A DNA stretch of 64,000 nucleotides from Thiothrix winogradskyi (GTDB taxonomy: Bacteria > Pseudomonadota > Gammaproteobacteria > Thiotrichales > Thiotrichaceae): assembly GCF_021650935.1 (NCBI RefSeq), contig NZ_CP091244.1:744001-808000 (forward strand), in the 5' to 3' direction. Made by a program: the position numbers and the translations under genes. Below, piece after piece: positions 1-9,102 of this stretch (the first letter of the stretch is position 1; each line of letters starts with the position of its first letter). The notes under the pieces are model-generated. The model was not told the origin of the DNA and made no database searches. It worked only from the letters and a program-made list of their open reading frames with translations.

Positions 1-626
1 TGTTAAAGCAACGCAACGCCTGCCTACGCGACCCTAGGCAACGTCAAGCGCTGCCACAGTGGACGCAGCAGTTAATCGCCTTACAACCGATTCTGTGGCG
101 TTACAGAGTCGATGCATTAGCGGCATTGCAAACGGCATTGCAAGATTGCACCGAGTTACTCACAACCGTCAGTTATCCACAGCTTGTGCTGAGCAGTGGC
201 TTTCCTGTGGGGATTAATCCACAGGATGAGCAACAAATAGCTCAATTTTTAAGTGAAAAAACCGAACAAGAATGCAAGCAAGGTTTCACCTTGTACGGCG
301 CACACCGTGCCGACTTACACATTCTATTGGAAGGTGTGCCTGCCCTACGCATTGCCTCACGGGGGCAACTTAAAATACTTGCCGTGGCGTTATTACTAGC
401 ACAAAGTCATGCCATTGCGGCTAATGCGACAAAACGCGGTATAATCGCCATCGACGACTTGGCATCAGAATTGGATGAGCAAAACCAGCAAGCGTTGTAC
501 AATACCCTGCGCACGACGCAGCAACAATTAATCATAACCGGCACTCATCACCAACCCCTGAAGAATTGGGTGGCAGACGCGCAGGTGTTTCAAGTGAAAC
601 ACGGGCAAGTAGTTGCCGCAAACTGA
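1..626 (+). CDS. recF: DNA replication and repair protein RecF, C-terminal part (5' end outside window)
   Basis: The reading frame is open from position 3, so about 208 C-terminal residues of a protein normally near 360 residues are visible. RecF is an SMC-like ATPase that loads RecA at gapped DNA with RecO and RecR. Visible motifs are the ABC-type signature (ASRGQLK) and the Walker B/D-loop segment (IIAIDDLASELDE). The gene ends 29 bp before gyrB, giving the classical dnaA-dnaN-recF-gyrB order, so oriC is expected to the left. A 16-bp parS-like palindrome lies inside its last codons at 586-601. Identity is secure; only the start is missing. Confidence 0.95.
   Translation, partial: LKQRNACLRDPRQRQALPQWTQQLIALQPILWRYRVDALAALQTALQDCTELLTTVSYPQLVLSSGFPVGINPQDEQQIAQFLSEKTEQECKQGFTLYGAHRADLHILLEGVPALRIASRGQLKILAVALLLAQSHAIAANATKRGIIAIDDLASELDEQNQQALYNTLRTTQQQLIITGTHHQPLKNWVADAQVFQVKHGQVVAAN
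586..601. other. parS-like ParB-binding site, one mismatch
   Basis: The 16-mer TGTTTCAAGTGAAACA differs by one base from the chromosomal parS consensus TGTTTCACGTGAAACA; the central CACGTG reads CAAGTG. It lies in the 3' end of recF, about 2.5 kb from two further parS-like sites. The core mismatch may weaken ParB binding. The match is seen directly; function is inferred from position beside the expected origin. Confidence 0.5.
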
Positions 627-655
627 TCACCCCTGACCGTAACAATGGAAATAAA

Positions 656-3091
656 ATGACTGAACCAACACCTGTTGTACCCACCTACGATTCCTCGAAT
701 ATTAAAGTACTCAAAGGCTTGGAAGCGGTGCGCAAACGCCCCGGTATGTACATCGGCGATACCGATGACGGCACGGGTTTGCACCACATGGTCTTCGAGG
801 TGGTGGATAACTCTATCGACGAAGCCCTTGCCGGTTATTGCAAAGAAGTCAAAGTCGAAATTTTCAGTGATGGCTCGGTGCGCGTGTCCGATGACGGGCG
901 TGGTATTCCGGTGGATATGCACGAAGAGGAAGGCCGTTCTGCTGCTGAAGTCATTATGACCGTGTTGCACGCGGGCGGTAAGTTTGACGATAACTCTTAC
1001 AAAGTTTCCGGCGGTTTGCACGGGGTGGGTATCTCCGTGGTGAATGCGCTGTCTGCCAATTTGGAATTGACGATTCGCCGCAATGGTAAATTGCATCAGC
1101 AGATGTATAAGTTAGGCGATCCGGTTGCACCACTGGCGATTATTGGTGATACCGAAGGTACGGGAACATCCGTGCGCTTTTGGCCAAGTGCGGAAATTTT
1201 CGCGCTGACTGAATTTCATTACGACATTCTCGCGAAACGCTTACGCGAACTGTCGTTTTTGAATTCAGGGGTACGTATTCACCTGATCGACCGTCGTGGC
1301 GAAGGGCGCGAAGACATCTTTGAATACGAAGGTGGCATTAAAGCTTTCGTTGCGCATCTCAACCGCAATAAATCACCCATCCACAACAATATTATTTACT
1401 TCACTACCGAGCGCGATGACGTGGGCGTGGAAGTGGCGTTGCAGTGGAACGATTCGTATCAGGAAAACATTTTCTGCTACACCAATAACATTCCACAACG
1501 CGATGGCGGCTCGCATTTGTCCGGCTTCCGGGCTGCCCTCACCCGCACCCTGAATAGCTACATCGAAAGTGCTGGGTTGGCGAAAAAAGAAAAAATCAGT
1601 CCAACCGGTGATGATGCCCGCGAAGGCTTAACTGCTGTGTTATCAGTGAAAGTACCTGACCCGAAATTCTCATCGCAAACCAAAGACAAGTTGGTGTCTT
1701 CCGAAGTCAAAGGCATTGTCGAAGCCGCCATGAACGAACGCCTCGGTGAATTCCTGCTGGAAAGCCCTTCCGAAGCCAAGCTAATCGCAGGCAAGATGAT
1801 TGAAGCAGCACGGGCGCGTGAAGCCGCTCGTAAAGCGCGTGATATGACTCGCCGCAAAGGTGCGTTAGACATTGCCGGTTTACCCGGTAAGCTAGCTGAC
1901 TGCCAAGAAAAAGACCCTGCCCTCTCCGAACTGTTTCTGGTGGAAGGGGACTCGGCGGGTGGTTCCGCCAAGCAAGGGCGGGACCGTCGCACTCAAGCGA
2001 TTCTGCCATTGAAAGGCAAAATCTTGAACGTGGAACGAGCGCGTTTCGACAAGATGATCAGCTCGCAAGAGGTGGGTACGTTGATCATCGCACTAGGCTG
2101 CGGCATTGGGCGCGAAGAATACAATATCGAAAAATTGCGTTACCACCGCATTATTATTATGACGGATGCGGACGTGGACGGTTCACACATTCGCACCTTG
2201 CTGCTGACCTTCTTCTATCGGCAATTGCCGGAATTGGTGGAACGCGGTTACATCTACATTGCGCAACCGCCGTTGTACAAAGCCAAGCGTGGCAAGCAAG
2301 AGCAATACATCAAAGACGATAGCGAGATGGAACGTTACTTGCTGCAATTAGCACTGGATGGCTCAAACCTGCATTTGGACGCACACTCCCCTGCGATCAG
2401 TGGCGAAGCCTTGGAAACTTTGGTACGGCAGTACAATGCCGCCAAGCAAGTGATTAGTCGCTTATCACGCCGTTACGACCGTAATTTGCTGGAAGCCCTG
2501 CTGTTTGAAAGACTGCCCTCCACCGAAGACATCAACAGCGTAACCGCCGAATCGTTTGCGGAATGGGTAGGCAGTGCCATTGCCACTATGAACACGGCTG
2601 ATAACGGTGCACGTACTTATACTTCGCACTTAAACAAAATTGACGATGGCGCGTGGACGTTAGAAGTTAACCGTCGTCAGCACGGTCTTGATCACCGTAT
2701 TCTGCTCGACCGTGATTTCTTCCTAATGCCAGAAACCAAATTGCTGATCAAAACCAATCGTGAAATGGATGGTTTGCTCGGTGAAGGTGCGGTGGTGATA
2801 CGCGGCGAACGCAAATACGAAGCGCAGCGTTTTGACCAACTGGTCGAATGGTTAATGAAAGAAGCCAACCGTGGTTTGCAAATCAGCCGCTACAAAGGTT
2901 TGGGTGAAATGAATCCTGAGCAATTGTGGGATACCACGCTGAACCCTGAAACGCGTCGTTTGATGCAAGTGCGCGTCGAAGATGCGATTGCTGCCGACGA
3001 AGTGTTTACCATGTTGATGGGCGATGAAGTCGAGCCGCGTCGTGACTTTATCGAAAAGAATGCGTTGTCTGTTTCCAATCTGGACGTGTGA
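656..3091 (+). CDS. gyrB: DNA gyrase subunit B
   Basis: ATPase subunit of DNA gyrase, the type IIA topoisomerase that introduces negative supercoils. At 811 residues it is the usual size (E. coli 804). The N-terminal GHKL ATPase domain carries KRPGMYIGDT and DDGRGIP. The TOPRIM domain carries EGDSAGGSAKQGRDR and the metal-binding DADVDGSH. The C-terminal gyrase motif RYKGLGEMNPEQLW is present. The frame is open upstream to 566, but the start at 656 gives the standard N-terminus (MTEPTPVVPTYDSSNIKVLK) and avoids a 60-bp overlap with recF. Its stop overlaps or abuts the start of prlC. Confidence 0.97.
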   Translation: MTEPTPVVPTYDSSNIKVLKGLEAVRKRPGMYIGDTDDGTGLHHMVFEVVDNSIDEALAGYCKEVKVEIFSDGSVRVSDDGRGIPVDMHEEEGRSAAEVIMTVLHAGGKFDDNSYKVSGGLHGVGISVVNALSANLELTIRRNGKLHQQMYKLGDPVAPLAIIGDTEGTGTSVRFWPSAEIFALTEFHYDILAKRLRELSFLNSGVRIHLIDRRGEGREDIFEYEGGIKAFVAHLNRNKSPIHNNIIYFTTERDDVGVEVALQWNDSYQENIFCYTNNIPQRDGGSHLSGFRAALTRTLNSYIESAGLAKKEKISPTGDDAREGLTAVLSVKVPDPKFSSQTKDKLVSSEVKGIVEAAMNERLGEFLLESPSEAKLIAGKMIEAARAREAARKARDMTRRKGALDIAGLPGKLADCQEKDPALSELFLVEGDSAGGSAKQGRDRRTQAILPLKGKILNVERARFDKMISSQEVGTLIIALGCGIGREEYNIEKLRYHRIIIMTDADVDGSHIRTLLLTFFYRQLPELVERGYIYIAQPPLYKAKRGKQEQYIKDDSEMERYLLQLALDGSNLHLDAHSPAISGEALETLVRQYNAAKQVISRLSRRYDRNLLEALLFERLPSTEDINSVTAESFAEWVGSAIATMNTADNGARTYTSHLNKIDDGAWTLEVNRRQHGLDHRILLDRDFFLMPETKLLIKTNREMDGLLGEGAVVIRGERKYEAQRFDQLVEWLMKEANRGLQISRYKGLGEMNPEQLWDTTLNPETRRLMQVRVEDAIAADEVFTMLMGDEVEPRRDFIEKNALSVSNLDV

Positions 3092-3107
3092 GGTTTCACG
3101 TGGAACA
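3092..3107. other. parS-like ParB-binding site, copy 1
   Basis: GGTTTCACGTGGAACA contains the parS core GTT-N-CACGTG-N-AAC. It lies across the gyrB/prlC junction and the first prlC codons. The same 16-mer recurs at 3241-3256 in a different reading frame, so the identity is not explained by protein sequence. ParB would nucleate here for origin segregation. Confidence 0.75.
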
Positions 3108-5178
3108 AGAAAATCCCCTGCTGGACATCAGCAAACTGCCGCTGTTCTCACAAATCAAACCTGAGCATGTAACCCCGGCGTTGGATGTGGTGCTTAACGA
3201 TAACCGTGCGGGTTTGGTAAAAACCTTGGCACAAACTGCCGGTTTCACGTGGAACAATTTGGTTGCACCTTTGAATGAAGCCAGCAACCGTTTGGAGCGG
3301 ATGTGGTCGCCCGTTAGTCATTTGAACGCCGTGGCGAACAGCGAGGAGTTGCGCAAGGAATACAATGCGAACCTGTCACGCCTCAGCGATTACCACACCG
3401 AGATGGGGCAGAACGCGCAGTTGTTTGAGGCAATTCAGGCGATTCGCAACAGCGATACTTCACTGGATGCGGCTCAACAAAAAAGTCTGGATGACAGTTT
3501 GCTGGGTTTTAAACTCTCTGGGGTGGCGTTGCCAGCGGAGCAAAAGGAACGTTACCGCGCTATCAGTCAGGAGCTTTCGCAACTGAATTCGCGCTTTTCT
3601 GACAATGTGCTGGATGCCACCAATGCTTGGACGAAGCAAATTCTGGATGTGAACGAACTCGCAGGCTTACCGGAATCGGCGTTGGAGATGGCAGCGCAAA
3701 CCGCCAAGCAACGCGATTTGGAAGGCTGGGTGATTACCCTGCAATTCCCCTCTTACTTCCCAGTAATGACGTATGCGGATAACCGCGAATTGCGGGCGGA
3801 AGTTTATCGTGCGTATACCACTCGTGCGTCGGATTTGGGTGCGAATCCTGAATGGGATAACGCTCAGGTGATGCGCGATATTCTGCGTTTGCGTCACGAA
3901 GAAGCCATCCTGCTCGGCTATGCGAATTACGCCGAATTGTCGCTGGCAACCAAAATGGCGGAAAGTCCGCAACAGGTGTTGGATTTCCTCGAAGACCTTG
4001 CACACAAAGCCAAGCCGTTTGCCGAAACCGAGTTTGCTGAGGTGCAGGCGTTTGCACGGGAACATTTGGGACTGGATGAGGTGCAAGCATGGGATGTGGG
4101 CTATGTCAGTGAAAAGATGAAACAAGCGCGGTTCGATTTTACCGACGAAGATTTGAAACCCTACTTCCCGGCTGATCGTGTGATTAGCGGTTTGTTTGCG
4201 TTGGTGAGCAAACTCTTCGGCGTGCGTATCGAGCAACAAACGGCGCACATTGATTTGTGGCATTCTGACGTGCGTTTCTACTTGGTGTATGACCGTACCG
4301 ATACGGTGCAAGCGTGTTTTTATCTGGATTTATACGCACGTCAGCATAAGCGTGGCGGCGCGTGGATGAGCGATTTCTGCGGGCGATTCCGACGTGCCGA
4401 TGGTTTGCAAATTCCGGTCGCGTTCATGACCTGCAATAGCAGCGCACCGGTTGGCGACAAACCTGCGCTGTTTACCCACGATGAAGTGGTGACGCTGTTC
4501 CACGAATTCGGTCACGGTTTGCACCACATGCTTACCCAAGTCGATTACCCCGACATTGCCGGAATCAACGGGGTGGAATGGGATGCGGTGGAGTTGCCGA
4601 GCCAGTTCATGGAAAACTGGTGTTGGGAGCGCAGTGTGTTGGACATGATCGCGGCGCATTGGCAAACCGGTGAAACCTTGCCGGAAGCCTTGTTCCAGAA
4701 AATGCAGGCGGCGAGGCATTTCCAAACCGCGATGGGGACAGTGCGCCAACTGGAATTCTCCCTGTTCGATATGCGTTTGCACCTCGATCCGCAAGCGGCA
4801 GAACCCGGCAAGTTGGAAGCTATCCGTCAGGAAGTGTTGGCGCAAGTGGCAGTAATTAAACCCCCCGCGTTTAATCGGATGCCGAACAGTTTCACCCACG
4901 TGTTTGCCGGTGGTTACGCCGCAGGCTATTACAGCTACAAGTGGGCGGAAGTGTTGTCGGCGGATGCGTTTGCCCGCTTTGAAGAAGAAGGTTTGTTTGA
5001 TGCGGGCGTGGGTGAAGCCTTCCTGAAAGAAGTGCTGCAAGTCGGTGGTTCACGCAAAGCAATGGAATCCTTCGTCGCTTTCCGTGGGCGTAAACCTTCC
5101 GCCGATGCCCTGCTTCGCCACAGCGGTCTTACCCCTTCCCCCCTTGCGGGGGAAGGTCGGGATGGGGGGGTATCTTGA
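3100..5178 (+). CDS. prlC: Oligopeptidase A (M3 family zinc metallopeptidase)
   Basis: Cytoplasmic oligopeptidase that degrades signal peptides and other short peptides. The zinc motif HEFGH begins near residue 468, followed by the third-ligand region (ELPSQFMENW). I prefer the GTG at 3100, which has GAGG six bases upstream and gives an N-terminus like the family (ENPLLDISKLP). A GTG at 3088 overlapping the gyrB stop is the alternative. The C-terminus is odd: the family normally ends around RHSG/RHYG, but here the frame runs about 16 residues further through a G/C-rich repeat hairpin (LTPSPLAGEGRDGGVS). Two parS-like sites lie in its 5' end. xthA overlaps its stop by 4 bp. Confidence 0.93.
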   Translation: MEQENPLLDISKLPLFSQIKPEHVTPALDVVLNDNRAGLVKTLAQTAGFTWNNLVAPLNEASNRLERMWSPVSHLNAVANSEELRKEYNANLSRLSDYHTEMGQNAQLFEAIQAIRNSDTSLDAAQQKSLDDSLLGFKLSGVALPAEQKERYRAISQELSQLNSRFSDNVLDATNAWTKQILDVNELAGLPESALEMAAQTAKQRDLEGWVITLQFPSYFPVMTYADNRELRAEVYRAYTTRASDLGANPEWDNAQVMRDILRLRHEEAILLGYANYAELSLATKMAESPQQVLDFLEDLAHKAKPFAETEFAEVQAFAREHLGLDEVQAWDVGYVSEKMKQARFDFTDEDLKPYFPADRVISGLFALVSKLFGVRIEQQTAHIDLWHSDVRFYLVYDRTDTVQACFYLDLYARQHKRGGAWMSDFCGRFRRADGLQIPVAFMTCNSSAPVGDKPALFTHDEVVTLFHEFGHGLHHMLTQVDYPDIAGINGVEWDAVELPSQFMENWCWERSVLDMIAAHWQTGETLPEALFQKMQAARHFQTAMGTVRQLEFSLFDMRLHLDPQAAEPGKLEAIRQEVLAQVAVIKPPAFNRMPNSFTHVFAGGYAAGYYSYKWAEVLSADAFARFEEEGLFDAGVGEAFLKEVLQVGGSRKAMESFVAFRGRKPSADALLRHSGLTPSPLAGEGRDGGVS
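3241..3256. other. parS-like ParB-binding site, copy 2
   Basis: GGTTTCACGTGGAACA is identical over 16 bp to the site at 3092-3107 and lies 149 bp downstream of it inside prlC. It is read here as G-F-T-W-N, whereas copy 1 is read in another frame as F-H-V-E-Q. Paired sites near the origin are typical of parS clusters. Confidence 0.75.
5134..5172. repeat. G/C-rich hairpin repeat forming the prlC C-terminus
   Basis: The arms CCTTCCCCC (5134-5142) and GGGGGAAGG (5148-5156) are perfectly complementary around a 5-base loop and are followed by a G-rich tract. This resembles dispersed intergenic hairpin elements, and the 104-bp element at 58354 is of a similar C/G-tract type. Here the element is read through as the last residues of PrlC. 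Confidence 0.6.
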
Positions 5179-5942
5179 AGATTGCGACATGGAACGTCAA
5201 TTCGCTGCGGGTACGCTTGCCGCACGTCCTGCAATGGCTGGAAGCTGCTCAACCTGACGTATTAGCGATTCAGGAAACCAAAACGGTGGATGAGCAGTTT
5301 CCATTGGCAGAGCTGGAAGCGGCTGGTTACAACGCCGTATTCGCCGGACAGAAAACCTATAACGGCGTGGCGATTTTGAGTAAATCACCCGCCACTGACG
5401 TTGTTACTGACATCCCGGCTTTAGACGATCCACAACGCCGCATCCTTGCCGCAACTATCGACGGGGTGCGCGTGGTGAATTTGTACGTGGTCAACGGCGC
5501 GGAAGTCGGCTCGGAAAAATACGCTTACAAGCTCGATTGGCTGGCGAAAGTGACCGCGTGGTTGCAGCAACAAGCCGCGCTTTATCCGCAATTAGTGGTG
5601 CTGGGCGATTTCAATATTGCCCCGGAAGATCGCGATGTGCATGACCCGGTGGCGTGGGGTGAAGGCATCCTTTGCTCCCCTGCTGAACGTGCGGCGTTGC
5701 AGGCGATTCAGGCATTAGGCTTAAGCGATACCTTCCGCCAGTTTACCCAGCCGGACAAAAGCTTTAGCTGGTGGGATTACCGTGGCGGTGGTTTCCGGCG
5801 CAATCACGGCTTGCGGATTGATTTGATCCTTGCCAGCAAGCCCTTAGCGGATGCTTGCGAGTCGTGTGTGATTGACCGTGAACCGCGCACGTGGGAAAAG
5901 CCGTCGGATCATACGCCGGTGGTGGCGGAGTTTTCGCGATGA
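5175..5942 (+). CDS. xthA: Exodeoxyribonuclease III
   Basis: Apurinic/apyrimidinic endonuclease and 3'-5' exonuclease of base-excision repair, 255 residues (E. coli 268). The catalytic pattern of the EEP family is complete: MKIATWNVNSLR at the N-terminus, QETK with the metal-binding glutamate, GDFNIAPEDRD, the SWWDYRGGGF region, LRIDLIL and the terminal SDHTPV. The start is TTG at 5175, overlapping the prlC stop as TTGA. This implies translational coupling. The following small gene overlaps its stop in the same manner. Confidence 0.96.
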   Translation: MKIATWNVNSLRVRLPHVLQWLEAAQPDVLAIQETKTVDEQFPLAELEAAGYNAVFAGQKTYNGVAILSKSPATDVVTDIPALDDPQRRILAATIDGVRVVNLYVVNGAEVGSEKYAYKLDWLAKVTAWLQQQAALYPQLVVLGDFNIAPEDRDVHDPVAWGEGILCSPAERAALQAIQALGLSDTFRQFTQPDKSFSWWDYRGGGFRRNHGLRIDLILASKPLADACESCVIDREPRTWEKPSDHTPVVAEFSR

Positions 5943-6439
5943 TGCGTTATCTGTTACTGGGTTTAACGGTGTTCGTGCTGACGGTGGCGGGTAAATGGTG
6001 GTTTGATTCGCAACCTGCCACTGAATTACCCAGCGTTGCTTTGAGCCTGCAAACCCCGTGTGATTTGCGCCAAGCACCGTGTGTGGCAAGTGATGCACAA
6101 GGGCGGAGTGTACGTTTCAGCATCAATCCCGCCAGCATTCCGCTAATGGAAGAGTTGACCATACAGATGGACACCAGCGGTTTGGCAGAGGTGAATAATG
6201 TGCGTCTGACGGTGGAGGGCGTGAATATGTTCATGGGCTACCAATACGCCGAGTTGAAACCCAGCGGTCCAGCGCAATTCCAAGGCAAGCTGATTCTGCC
6301 GGTGTGTACGCTGGAACGGATGGAATGGTTGGCAACGTTGGACGTATTTACCCCCGATACCAAGCTGCAAGCCAAGATGCCATTCATCACAATTAGCAGC
6401 AAAGCTTTACCGCCGTTTAACCAAGATCTGATGAAATAA
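5939..6439 (+). CDS. Membrane-anchored protein of unknown function
   Basis: 166 residues from the ATG at 5939, overlapping the xthA stop as ATGA. An N-terminal hydrophobic segment (residues 2-18, RYLLLGLTVFVLTVAG) is a signal anchor or uncleaved signal peptide. The rest is predicted to be periplasmic: it is rich in beta-strand residues, has three cysteines (in QTPCDLRQAPC and LPVCTLE), and ends in a strand-rich segment. I do not recognise a family with certainty; a small FixH/YtfJ-like beta-sandwich is only a guess. Its coupling to xthA is probably positional rather than functional. Confidence 0.7.
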   Translation: MMRYLLLGLTVFVLTVAGKWWFDSQPATELPSVALSLQTPCDLRQAPCVASDAQGRSVRFSINPASIPLMEELTIQMDTSGLAEVNNVRLTVEGVNMFMGYQYAELKPSGPAQFQGKLILPVCTLERMEWLATLDVFTPDTKLQAKMPFITISSKALPPFNQDLMK

Positions 6440-6560
6440 TAGTCAAAATAGTCCATTTTAGCCGCCAAGCGTAAAAACACGGGTGTCTATCTGCTGAAGA
6501 TTGTTATCCAGTCTGTTATCGCGTTTCATGAGCGCCATGTCAGAACGCGGTACAGTTTTC

Positions 6561-7445
6561 ATGGTAAACAATAAAAATAATAGACCAATGGGTGCGCAAT
6601 ATAGATGGCGTGGCAGCATACAAATGCTGGTGGCGGTATCGCTGTTAGCCGCTTTTAGTATGGGTTCAGCCGGGTCGTCTAACCTGTCGCCTGCCTCCCC
6701 CTTGCCGGTAGCGGCAGTGAATGCCTCTTCAGCAGATAATTTAGCCTTGTCAGTCGTGTTAGCGGATGAGCTTTCGACCGTGGCTGGGGATATTACTTGG
6801 CACATCCGTGCGGCAGATGGCAGCCTTGAACAACGTCACCTTGGGCATTCGCCTACGCTGCGTTTGCCAAATGGTCAATACGAGGTAACGCTGTCGATTG
6901 GCACGTATACTTCCACCCAGACCGTTAATGTCGTGGAAGGGAAACTCAGCAAGCTCCCGTTTACTGCCAATGTTGGGCGTTTGCGCGTCAATAGTTCACA
7001 CCCAGCGGACTGGAAAATTATCGCACAACACGGTGAGGATGCCGGGAAAATAGTGAGTACCGGTAGCGATAATAAAATCCTCAATACGCTGCTGCTACCC
7101 GGTGAATACGAAGTGTTAGCCAGCCGTGGCGATGGCATCCAACATTCCCAACGCTTACAAGTAAGCTCTGGTAAACTCAGTGCGGCTAATATCCAAATGC
7201 CTTCTGGCAAAGTAACGCTGGTTGCTACGCTCGATAATGGTCCCGCCCTGCACCCCATGAACTGGACGGTGTACCGGTTGGATGGCGGCAGGCAAACCAT
7301 TGCAACCCCGCGTCGCCATTCTGCTAATCTCGAAGTGGCTCCCGGTCAGTACGAAGCCGTGGCAACACTGGATGGGCAAGAACGCCGTCGCGCCTTCACG
7401 GTATTGACGGGAACCAGTAACCGCATTGTGATTGCAATGGATTAA
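6561..7445 (+). CDS. Secreted protein with three beta-sandwich-like repeats, function unknown
   Basis: About 294 residues if started at the ATG at 6561; in-frame starts at 6501, 6528 and 6537 are possible and no strong ribosome site decides. A hydrophobic export segment (QMLVAVSLLAAFSMGSAG) follows a basic stretch. The mature part has at least three related units of about 80 residues, each ending in a loop of the form LPxGxYEVxxS or APGQYEAVA. This pattern is common in PEGA-like and carboxypeptidase-regulatory-like beta sandwiches. It ends 4 bp before a patatin-like gene, so the two may be cotranscribed. No catalytic motif is visible. Confidence 0.65.
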   Translation: MVNNKNNRPMGAQYRWRGSIQMLVAVSLLAAFSMGSAGSSNLSPASPLPVAAVNASSADNLALSVVLADELSTVAGDITWHIRAADGSLEQRHLGHSPTLRLPNGQYEVTLSIGTYTSTQTVNVVEGKLSKLPFTANVGRLRVNSSHPADWKIIAQHGEDAGKIVSTGSDNKILNTLLLPGEYEVLASRGDGIQHSQRLQVSSGKLSAANIQMPSGKVTLVATLDNGPALHPMNWTVYRLDGGRQTIATPRRHSANLEVAPGQYEAVATLDGQERRRAFTVLTGTSNRIVIAMD

Positions 7446-7449
7446 ACGT

Positions 7450-8418
7450 ATGGCACATCCCCCCCGTATTGGCATTGCACTGGGCAGTGGTTCTTCGCGT
7501 GGCTGGGCGCATATTGGCGTGTTACGCGCCTTAGCCGAACACGGCATTCACCCGGAAATTGTGTGTGGCTGTTCCGTTGGGGCTGTTGTCGGTGCCGCTT
7601 ATGCTGCTCAGCGTTTGGACGTGTTAGAAACCGGGGTGCTGGCGTTCAACCGTTTAGAACTCATGCGCTTTTTCGAGTTAAACCCTTCGCTTAACGGTTT
7701 TGTGAATCGCGACAAGCTGCAACAGTTTTTTCACACCAACGTGTGTGACGCTACGCAAAGCATTGAGCAACTGTCATGCAAATTCGCCAGTGTTGCCACC
7801 GATTTAGAAACCGGGCGCGAAATCTGGTTTACGCAAGGTACGGTGCTGGAAGCCGTTTTCGCCTCCATCGCCCTGCCCGGTTTGTTTACCCCTTATCGTT
7901 ATGGCAAGCAATGGCTGGTGGATGGCGGTTTGGTTAACCCCGTGCCCGTATCCATGTGCCGTGCGTTGGGTGCAGATGTCATCATTGCGGTGAATTTGAA
8001 TGGCAATATTGCGCGGCGTTACGCTAACCACATCCAAAAAGCCAAACCAGAGAAACCGGCTGACGTCACCCCCAGTAAAACCAGCGACGCTGAAGCAGCT
8101 AAGTCCGAAACCTTTGTGGACACGTTGACCACCTCATTGCGTGAATATTCCGCCGCGTTATTCCCTGACACCAACAGCAAACCCAAAGAAACGGCTCCCA
8201 GCTTGATGGATGCACTCGCCGCTTCTATCAATATCATGCAGGATAAAATCACCCGCAGCCGCATGGTCGGCGACCCACCGGAAATCTTGCTAACACCCGT
8301 GCTGGAACACATTGGATTATTGGAATTCCACCGTGCGGCTGAAGCCATTGCCGAGGGGTATGACACCGTGGAACGCATGTGGCCTGAAATTAACCGCTTG
8401 CTAGATGCTAAGTCTTAG
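7450..8418 (+). CDS. Patatin-like phospholipase, RssA/YlbK-type
   Basis: Lipid acyl hydrolase family with a Ser-Asp dyad. The oxyanion loop (GSGSSRGW), the nucleophile elbow G-C-S-V-G with Ser42 and the catalytic Asp158 (VDGG) are all present; the protein has 322 residues. It has no signal peptide, so action on the inner face of the membrane is expected. A Lys/Pro-rich insert near residues 195-240 is less conserved than the core. The ATG at 7450 gives the usual N-terminus (HPPRIGIALGSG) and lies 4 bp after the upstream gene. Substrate is unknown. Confidence 0.88.
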   Translation: MAHPPRIGIALGSGSSRGWAHIGVLRALAEHGIHPEIVCGCSVGAVVGAAYAAQRLDVLETGVLAFNRLELMRFFELNPSLNGFVNRDKLQQFFHTNVCDATQSIEQLSCKFASVATDLETGREIWFTQGTVLEAVFASIALPGLFTPYRYGKQWLVDGGLVNPVPVSMCRALGADVIIAVNLNGNIARRYANHIQKAKPEKPADVTPSKTSDAEAAKSETFVDTLTTSLREYSAALFPDTNSKPKETAPSLMDALAASINIMQDKITRSRMVGDPPEILLTPVLEHIGLLEFHRAAEAIAEGYDTVERMWPEINRLLDAKS

Positions 8419-8424
8419 CAACGC

Positions 8425-9102
8425 TTAACGCGGTTTATCGTCGTCAATTTTGCGCAGGTAACGGGCATCATCAAACGCAGGAATCCATTGCGGCATATAC
8501 ACCACCGCAATCGCCACCAACATGCCATTGATAATGCCTTCGGGAAACATAATCAGCGGGATAAAAGGCAGATAGTAGGTTTGCAAATAGTGCGCGGTGA
8601 AAGTATCCGTCCACCACAGCAATAAGCTGCCGGTGAGCACCACGGCGACACTGCTTAGAATCGCGGCAAGAAAGCCATTAACGAATATAAAAATGAAGAT
8701 ATTCGTGGGTAAATGCTGCTGACTCCAGCGCAATAACTGGTGCGTAATCAAGATCGGGATGCCACCCATCACCAAGGTATTCAGTGGTATTGCCAACAAA
8801 CCCGCATCCAAGCGCCAGAATGCCATGCTGACAATGACCGTAGCGGCAAGTAGCGCTAGACGCCAGCCGAACATTAGCGTCATGACGGTCATACCGAGTA
8901 AATGAAAATTGAGAGTCGTGCCTATACCTGCTCTTAATAACCATATAACACTTGCAAATACAATCGCGCCAAGGTAAACATGCGAGTGTTCGCGCACATA
9001 CGTCCAATTGGCATGACGAAGTGCTCGCCCCAATACAATAAAGAACAGAAAACTGGTAACAAGCAGCCAGTCTTCATTGAAAACACTAGCAGGTATATCC
9101 AT
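8425..9102 (-). CDS. CbiM-like energy-coupling-factor membrane protein (COG3235 type)
   Basis: 225-residue polytopic membrane protein with about six or seven transmembrane segments. The segment NFHLLGMTVMTLMFGWRLAL resembles the core of CbiM-like substrate-capture proteins of ECF transporters, and FPEGIINGM lies near the C-terminus. No ATPase partner is adjacent. I chose the ATG at 9102 because GAGAGG lies nine bases upstream; the frame is open to 9132. Its start codon overlaps that of the divergent VanZ gene. A transported metal (cobalt, nickel or zinc) is possible given the metal cluster next door, but this is inference. Confidence 0.65.
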   Translation of the reverse strand: MDIPASVFNEDWLLVTSFLFFIVLGRALRHANWTYVREHSHVYLGAIVFASVIWLLRAGIGTTLNFHLLGMTVMTLMFGWRLALLAATVIVSMAFWRLDAGLLAIPLNTLVMGGIPILITHQLLRWSQQHLPTNIFIFIFVNGFLAAILSSVAVVLTGSLLLWWTDTFTAHYLQTYYLPFIPLIMFPEGIINGMLVAIAVVYMPQWIPAFDDARYLRKIDDDKPR

